From Streptomyces sp. CB02959 (GTDB lineage Bacteria; Actinomycetota; Actinomycetes; Streptomycetales; Streptomycetaceae), in the NCBI RefSeq assembly GCF_002803155.1, contig NZ_NNBP01000005.1, positions 1 through 64,000 of the forward strand: a stretch of 64,000 bases of DNA, in the 5' to 3' direction. Below, piece after piece: positions 59,381 through 64,000 of this stretch; position 1 is the first letter of the stretch, and every line of letters begins with the position of its first letter. Under the pieces are notes generated by a model. It made no database searches, was not told the DNA's origin, and saw only the letters and a program-made list of their open reading frames with translations. The translations under genes were made by a program, and so were the position numbers.

Positions 59381-60841
59381 TCAGCCCTCCCGTTGGAACG
59401 CCCCCGGATGGGCCTCGTCCCGCACCGCCGCGTACTGCTGCCGCACCGCCTGCCACACCGGCAGCTCCTCACCCGGCTCGAAGACCTGGCTCGCCGCCGC
59501 CGGCCACCGCGGCGGCTCCGGGTACCCCGCACCGTCGTCCCCACCGGCGGCCGTGCCGTGCGCCACCTGCCACGCCCACGCCGCCTGCCGGGCCGCGCCC
59601 AGCGCCGCGTACTCCGCCGGCTGCGGCACCACGACCTGCGCCCCGAACAGCCCCGGCGCGGCCGCCTGCACCGCACCCAGCTCCGCCGCCGCACCCAGCA
59701 GGAACACCCGGCGCACCGCCACCCCCCGGCCCCGCAGCACGTCCAGCGCGTCCGCGAGCCCGCACAGCATGCCCTCCACGGCCGCCCGCGCCAGATGCTC
59801 CGGCCTCATGCTCTCCCGCCGCATCCCGTGCAACGACCCCGCGGTGTGCGGCAGATGAGGCGTCCGCTCACCCTCCAGGTACGGCAGCATCACCATCCCG
59901 TACGCACCGGGCGACGACGCCAGCGCCAGCTCGGACAGCCCCGCCAGATCCGTCCCCAGCATCTCCGCGGTACCGCGCAGCACCCGCACCGCGTTGGTGG
60001 TGTGCACCACCGGCAGATGCCGCCCGGTCGCGTCCGCGAACGACGTGATCGTCCCGGTCGGATCCGCCAGCGCCTCCTCGTGGATGGCGAACACCGACCC
60101 CGAGGCACCCAGCGACACCACCGCGTCACCCACCCCGACCCCCAGCCCGAAGGCGGCGGCCATGGTCTCGCCGGTCCCGGCCGAGATCAGCAGCCCCTCC
60201 GGCGTGAAACCCGCCGTCCCCGACGGCCCCAGCACCTCCGGCAGCCGCACCTGGTGCCCCAGCGCCAGCTCCACCAGATCCGGCCGGTACGCACCCGTGG
60301 CCGCCGACCAGTAACCGGTCGCGGACGCCCCGCCCCGATCCGTGGTCCGCCGCGCCGGCCGCCCCAGCAGCTGCCAGGCCAGCCAGTCGTGCGGCGTCAT
60401 GACCTCCGCGATCCGAGCCGCATGCGCCGCCTCGGACCGCGCCAGCCACCGCAACTTCGTCACCGGATGCTGCGCCTGCGGCACCGCCCCGACCGCATGC
60501 GCCCAGGCCGCCCGCCCGCCCAGCGCATCCACCAGGTCCGCGGCAGCGCTCTGCGCCCGCTTGTCGTTGCCGACCAGCGCCGGCCGCACCGGATTCCCGT
60601 CGGCGTCCAACGGCACCAGCCCGTGCTGCTGCGCCGCGACCCCGATGGCCTGCACGCCCTCCAGCAGCCCGTTCCCCGCGGCCTCGCCGAGTGACATCAG
60701 CCACGCCTGCGGATCGACCTCGGACCCCTTCTCGACGGGGTGCGGCGCGTACCCCTGCCTGATGACGGCACCCGTGTCCGCGTCGCAGACCACGATCCGT
60801 GTGCTCTCGGACGAACTGTCCAACCCGGCGACTATCCCCAT
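59381..60841 (-). CDS. xylB: Xylulokinase (FGGY family)
   Basis: This 486-residue sugar kinase phosphorylates D-xylulose (ATP-dependent) in xylose use. N-terminal phosphate-binding motif: IVAGLDSSSESTRIVVCDADTG. The FGGY signature region is MTPHDWLAWQLLG then TDRGGASATGYWS, and the C-terminal ATPase half has SLGASGSVFAIHEEAL and VFLLGAAAELGAVQAAAPGL. ATG 60841 starts it. Convergent with hrdA, with only 17 bp between the stops. No other xylose gene is in the window. Confidence 0.92.
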   Translation of the reverse strand: MGIVAGLDSSSESTRIVVCDADTGAVIRQGYAPHPVEKGSEVDPQAWLMSLGEAAGNGLLEGVQAIGVAAQQHGLVPLDADGNPVRPALVGNDKRAQSAAADLVDALGGRAAWAHAVGAVPQAQHPVTKLRWLARSEAAHAARIAEVMTPHDWLAWQLLGRPARRTTDRGGASATGYWSAATGAYRPDLVELALGHQVRLPEVLGPSGTAGFTPEGLLISAGTGETMAAAFGLGVGVGDAVVSLGASGSVFAIHEEALADPTGTITSFADATGRHLPVVHTTNAVRVLRGTAEMLGTDLAGLSELALASSPGAYGMVMLPYLEGERTPHLPHTAGSLHGMRRESMRPEHLARAAVEGMLCGLADALDVLRGRGVAVRRVFLLGAAAELGAVQAAAPGLFGAQVVVPQPAEYAALGAARQAAWAWQVAHGTAAGGDDGAGYPEPPRWPAAASQVFEPGEELPVWQAVRQQYAAVRDEAHPGAFQREG

Positions 60842-60907
60842 GGCCCCAGATGATGCCCCATGAACCCCATGGGGAAAGAGTCAGGGTTTGCCCGCCGGGG
60901 CCCGGAC

Positions 60908-61207
60908 TCACGTATTGCTGGTGCCCCACTCGTCCTCATCGGCCGCCCGCTGCTCCCGCAACGACCGCACCCGCTCCGCGACCGTCGCGGGCAGCCGCCC
61001 CTCGACCTTCGTCGACACCGTCACGAACGCCTTCGACGCGGCCTGCCGCCCGCTCAGCGCCGCCGACTCGGCGGTATTGCGGACCGCGGGGTTCTGCGCG
61101 ATCCGCCGGGCGCTCTTGCGGAGCTGCTCGTACCGTTCCCGCCCGGCCCGGGTGCCGAGCACGTATCCCACCGCCAGTCCCGCGATGAACGTGAGCCGGT
61201 AGCGCAT
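60908..61207 (-). CDS. YtxH-like small membrane-anchored protein
   Basis: This 99-residue protein starts MRYRLTFIAGLAVGYVLGTRAGRERYEQL. The short membrane segment with a G-x-x-x-G-like face followed by GTRAGRERYEQLR is the YtxH-like signature of actinobacteria. The rest is helical and charged (AASKAFVTVSTKVEGRLPA). ATG 61207 is chosen, with AAAGG 7 nt upstream. Function unknown; no operon partner. Confidence 0.82.
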   Translation of the reverse strand: MRYRLTFIAGLAVGYVLGTRAGRERYEQLRKSARRIAQNPAVRNTAESAALSGRQAASKAFVTVSTKVEGRLPATVAERVRSLREQRAADEDEWGTSNT

Positions 61208-61422
61208 CGCTCCACCTTTCCCTTGCCGCTCGATCCCGTCCGGTGCCGGCCGGCACCGGACGCCGGGCGGGGCACCTGCCCACCGGCACCCGGGCCGCCC
61301 GCGGCGACCTCCGGCCATACCGATTGGCGGAGCACCCCCCTGCTTGCGCTAATGTATGTGTCGCAGCGAGCGCACGCCGTCCGGAGCCCCGGACAGCGAT
61401 GCATTCGAGGCAAGCAGAGCAA

Positions 61423-61495
61423 TCCCCTGTAGCTCAATTGGCAGAGCAGCCGGCTGTTAACCGGCAGGTTACTGGTTCGAGTCCAGTCGGGGGAG
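61423..61495 (+). tRNA. tRNA-Asn (GTT), copy 1
   Basis: A 73-nt cloverleaf: acceptor TCCCCTG/CGGGGGA with discriminator G, D-arm GCTC/GAGC, anticodon stem GCCGG/CCGGC with loop CTGTTAA, T-arm ACTGG/CCAGT with TTCGAGT. No encoded CCA. The second copy follows after 5 nt. Confidence 0.96.
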
Positions 61496-61500
61496 CTCAA

Positions 61501-61573
61501 TCCCCTGTAGCTCAATTGGCAGAGCATTCGGCTGTTAACCGGAGGGTTACTGGTTCGAGTCCAGTCGGGGGAG
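61501..61573 (+). tRNA. tRNA-Asn (GTT), copy 2
   Basis: A 73-nt near-duplicate of copy 1. The anticodon stem is TTCGG/CCGGA (one G-U pair) instead of GCCGG/CCGGC; anticodon GTT is unchanged. It is followed by a terminator, so the pair is one transcript. Confidence 0.96.
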
Positions 61574-61583
61574 CAGAGGAACG

Positions 61584-61607
61584 AGGACCCCGGAAGGGGT
61601 CCTTTTT
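61584..61607 (+). terminator. Terminator of the tRNA-Asn pair
   Basis: AGGACCCC-ggaa-GGGGTCCT is an 8-bp stem with a GGAA tetraloop directly followed by a T run: a classical rho-independent terminator 10 bp after the second tRNA. Confidence 0.95.
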
Positions 61608-61722
61608 CTTGTGCCCGGGAACCGAATCCCCGGTGATCGAAGTCCTCTTGGGCATGCAAGGTCGCCCGGCGGCAGCCCGCACGGGCAGCAGATCGTATGA
61701 GCGGCTATGCTGCGGCAGACGG

Positions 61723-61740
61723 CGCGCACAAATGTGCGCG
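61723..61740. promoter_or_regulatory. Palindrome before the CAT tRNA
   Basis: CGCGCACA-aa-TGTGCGCG is an 8-bp inverted repeat 11 bp upstream of the third tRNA. It may be a processing hairpin or operator in its leader; a TATGCT hexamer (61706-61711) upstream could be a -10. Confidence 0.4.
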
Positions 61741-61751
61741 ACGCGCCGTGA

Positions 61752-61825
61752 GGGGCGGTAGCTCAGCCGGTTAGAGCAGCGGACTCATAATCCGTCGGCC
61801 GTGGGTTCGAGTCCCACCCGCCCCA
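61752..61825 (+). tRNA. tRNA with CAT anticodon (elongator Met or Ile2)
   Basis: A 74-nt cloverleaf: acceptor GGGGCGG/CCGCCCC with discriminator A, D-arm GCTC/GAGC, anticodon stem GCGGA/TCCGT (one G-U) with loop CTCATAA, T-arm GTGGG/CCCAC. No encoded CCA. The lack of the initiator's three G-C pairs in the anticodon stem rules out fMet. Elongator Met and Ile2 (lysidine-modified) both remain possible. It may be an integration site for the DNA to its right. Confidence 0.93.
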
Positions 61826-61873
61826 CACCGGCAGGTCAGTGCAAGAACGATCTGACCAGCTAAGACACGGCAT

Positions 61874-61905
61874 CGAGGGCCGCCACGGCAACGTGGCGGC
61901 CCTCG
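61874..61905. terminator. 14-bp hairpin with GCAA loop
   Basis: CGAGGGCCGCCACG-GCAA-CGTGGCGGCCCTCG: a perfect 14-bp stem with a GNRA tetraloop, followed by TTCATTCC. It lies 48 bp after the tRNA and 92 bp past the leftward gene's stop, so it can serve both. Confidence 0.85.
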
Positions 61906-61997
61906 TTCATTCCTTCGGACCAAGATCCAGGGGACATCCAGGGGACACGGGACCGCTTCAGCGGACCGGCGACCCTTCACAGGGGACAGAGCACCCC

Positions 61998-62531
61998 TCA
62001 CGCCGCCTTCCGGCGCTCCTTCGAGGCTCGGCGAGAGGCGCGGGTCGCGGCGGGCGGCAGGCCCGTCGGCAGGGCCCAACCATCGACGCTCGGAGTCTCG
62101 GATCGGGCAACCGTGAACCGCGTGAGCGAGAAGTCCGATCTCTGCTCCTCCGGGTACCGGTCGTTGAAGTTTTCGACTCGAACCAGCTCCAGGTCGTTGG
62201 CGGTGCCGTGGTCCCTGACCCACTTCACGGCCGCGTTGGCGGCGTCGTCCTGGCCCCGGTCGGTGAGGGTGATCACGCCGAGGAGATCGGCGTCCGGTTG
62301 CGTCTGGGCTCCAATGACCCAGGTGCCCCTTGACTGCCTCGCGCCGTGGGCGAAGAAGACGGCGATGTCGTTCTGCCAGGCCCTCTCCGGTATCGCTAGT
62401 GGTGTGCGCAACTCGAAGGGCACGTCGCGGGGGACGACGGCCATGACCGACTCGGCCTCGGCTCGCATCATCTCGGGCAGCACGCTGGTGTAGCCCCGCC
62501 ATCCCGGACGGTACCCGGGGGCAGGGTGCAC
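61998..62531 (-). CDS. Hypothetical protein beside tRNA
   Basis: This 177-residue protein was not recognised. The start is GTG 62531 behind AGGGAAAGA; ATG 62471 is an alternative. It reads SVLPEMMRAEAESVMAVVPR, then FELRTPLAIPERAW, WVIGAQTQPDADLLGVITLT and FSLTRFTVARSETPSVDGW, with a basic Ala/Arg tail. It looks soluble and alpha/beta. Codons that are rare in this genome (CTA, ATA, AGG, TCA, GGA) occur repeatedly, so it may be acquired DNA. Confidence 0.6.
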   Translation of the reverse strand: MHPAPGYRPGWRGYTSVLPEMMRAEAESVMAVVPRDVPFELRTPLAIPERAWQNDIAVFFAHGARQSRGTWVIGAQTQPDADLLGVITLTDRGQDDAANAAVKWVRDHGTANDLELVRVENFNDRYPEEQRSDFSLTRFTVARSETPSVDGWALPTGLPPAATRASRRASKERRKAA

Positions 62532-62843
62532 TCTTTCCCTGGGACGGGAAGGGCATCGCTCGACTGGGTTGCCGAGACAAGGCTCTGGTGTGTCATACCC
62601 GTATGGCTGCTGCGGGTGGCGGTCGTCGTGTTGTTGGGTCAGGCTGGGCGGGACGCTGGGTGGCCTCGCGTCCCCCTCCAGGAGGTCGACGCGCGAGGTG
62701 CGGAGCTGCGGCGTCAGGTCCTCGGCTGCGGTTGTGAGCGTGTCCAACCGTTTAGCGTGATCGCCCTTGCTACCTTCCACTTCGCATAAATCGCGTAGCA
62801 AGAAACCGATTTGTGCCCGTTGGCGGTGAGGAGGACACGGACC
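62532..62843. other. Spacer upstream of FAD oxidase gene
   Basis: About 310 bp with no convincing gene on either strand. The AT-richer stretch 62755-62812 (TTCGCATAAATCGCG; AAGAAACCGATTTG) probably contains the promoter of the oxidase. AGGAGG at 62829-62834 is its ribosome site. Confidence 0.5.
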
Positions 62844-64000
62844 ATGAATGACTTTTCCCGTCGCGGATTGCTGAAGGCGACGGCGGTCGCCGGTGCTGGT
62901 GCGGTCGCCGGTGCCGGTGCGGTCGTCGTGTCGGGCGACGCGGCCGTCGAAGCCCCAGGCGCAAGCGCCGTGACTGAGACTTCCGTGAGCGGTGAGCACG
63001 GGGCGAAGTGCCCGCCGGCGCAGCTGACCGGCCGCATCGTCCGCCCCAACGACCCTGGGTACACGGACGCGCGCCTCGGCTGGGACCGGCTCTTCTCCCA
63101 CTATCCGCTGGTCATCGTCTTCGCCCAGAACACCCAGGACGTGGTGAACGCCCTGACGTGGGCGCGGCAGAACGACGTCGCGCTGCGGATCCGGAGTGGT
63201 CGCCACAGCCTTGAGGGCTGGTCGAACGTCGACAGCGGCCTCGTGATCGATATCAGCGCGCTGAAGTCGGTCCACATCGACACCCGCTCTCGCATCGCGA
63301 AGGTCGGAGCCGGGCTCAACCAGCTGGAAGCGGTGACCACGCTCGCGAAGCAGAACCTCGCGGTGACGACGGGAACCGAGGGAAGTGTGGGCCTTTCCGG
63401 TGCGACGCTGGGGGGCGGCTTCGGATTCCTCACCCGCTGGCTCGGTATGGCTTGCGACAGCCTGATCGGCGCCGAGGTCGTGGTGGCGGATGGCGACGAG
63501 TGCGCCAAGGTGATCGAGGTGGATCTGAGGAACCACTCGGACCTGCTGTGGGCGCTGCGCGGCGCGGGTAACGGCAATTTCGGGATCGTCACCTCACTCA
63601 CCTACAAGGTGACACCGCTGAAGAGCGTCACGTATGTGCAGGCCATGTGGGACGGAATCGCCGACCTGCGTAGGATCTTCGACGCTTACCAGCGCACTGC
63701 GCCGTACATCGACGACCGACTGGGAACCCAGCTCGAAGTTCACCGGAACCGGACCCTGCTGTTCGCGGTCCTGGCGGAAGGAACGCCGGCAGAGGCGCAG
63801 AAGCTGCTGGCCCCGATCCTGTCGATCGGCAGCCCCAAGGTTTCGACGCAGTTGGGCAACTGGGGCGACGTGTATGCGGGATTCCAGACCCCGATCGGGG
63901 AAGAACCCGCGAACTGGAAGTTCTCTTCGTAGTTCACCAAGAAGCCGTTCCCGACCAAGGCGATCGACGTGATCTCCTCGTTCATGGCGGACGCCCCCAC
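62844..64000 (+). pseudogene. Tat-exported FAD oxidase interrupted by an amber stop; also cut by window edge
   Basis: This is a berberine bridge enzyme-like FAD-linked oxidase. ATG 62844 follows AGGAGG with 9-nt spacing. It has a twin-arginine signal (FSRRGLLKATAVAGAGA), then the PCMH FAD domain: RIRSGRHSLEGWSN, whose His is the usual covalent flavin site, and GTEGSVGLSGATLGGGFGFL, then DLLWALRGAGNGNFGIVTSL. After residue 362 (NWKFSS) a TAG at 63930-63932 ends the frame. Homologous-looking sequence continues in the same frame (FTKKPFPTKAIDVISSFMAD) to the window end; relatives usually have Gln there, one base from TAG. It is either a pseudogene, a suppressed stop or a sequencing error. Confidence 0.8.

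Noticed and set aside
61324..61355. Promoter TTGGCG...TAATGT for the tRNA-Asn pair
   Set aside because: The spacer would be 20 bp, too long for a sigma-70 promoter; no better pair could be fixed.
61752..61825. Initiator tRNA-fMet
   Set aside because: The anticodon stem lacks the three consecutive G-C pairs, and the acceptor has a normal first pair.

Overview
The window is high-GC actinobacterial chromosome, almost certainly Streptomyces. Third codon positions are nearly all G or C, GTG and TTG starts with AGGAGG-type ribosome sites are common, XRE/DUF397 regulator pairs occur twice, a rare TTA codon sits in one regulator, and dgt, dnaG and a HrdA-type sigma factor lie in the order known from Streptomyces chromosomes. 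No rRNA, CRISPR array, transposase or phage structural gene was found.

Layout. 1-3.6 kb: two DHA2-type drug exporters around an MmyB-type regulator with an operator-like palindrome. 3.7-9.5 kb: dusB, a recombination scar made of two gene stubs, a long gene-poor leader, ppdK, and a GNAT gene bracketed by two strong hairpins. 9.6-16.6 kb: a 15-bp repeat array, a regulator with TTA as its second codon, a TauD-type dioxygenase, a sugar ABC importer, and a second scar in a DUF397/DUF5753 locus. 16.6-24.4 kb: hairpin and tandem repeats, a KimA-like permease, an SDR, and the nitrite reductase operon (FAD oxidoreductase-nirB-nirD) behind a strong GlnR-like box. 24.4-31.3 kb: a two-component system, a lipoprotein glycosidase, an M20 amidohydrolase and a second XRE/DUF397 pair.

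31.3-40.5 kb is the most striking region: a type VII-type polymorphic toxin locus read leftwards. A WXG100-like gene is followed by a toxin of about 2,061 residues. It has a CpnT-like N-terminus, a very long low-complexity linker, a papain-fold (Tox-PL) domain and a C-terminal YwqJ-type deaminase. Six small immunity-type genes follow: four YwqK/MORN paralogues and two YrhB (Imm35) paralogues. The array has grown by duplication and carries a copied tail of the neighbouring gene. No secretion machinery is in the window.

40.9-48.7 kb holds housekeeping and accessory genes: aldo/keto reductase, TSUP transporter, TcmP-type methyltransferase with two 9-bp microsatellites, cupin, cutA, secreted serine protease, YdcF/SanA protein, gamma-glutamylcyclotransferase and adenine-type deaminase. 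48.7-61.2 kb is mostly core: nasA, a CbiX-like chelatase, dgt, ferredoxin reductase, threonine dehydratase, dnaG, hrdA, xylB and a YtxH-like protein. nasA, the chelatase (siroheme) and nirBD together can reduce nitrate to ammonium although they lie about 24 kb apart.

61.4-64 kb: two tRNA-Asn genes and one CAT-anticodon tRNA, then DNA with rarer codons holding a hypothetical gene and a Tat-exported FAD oxidase with an in-frame amber stop. This looks like the edge of transferred DNA beside a tRNA; the far edge lies outside the window.
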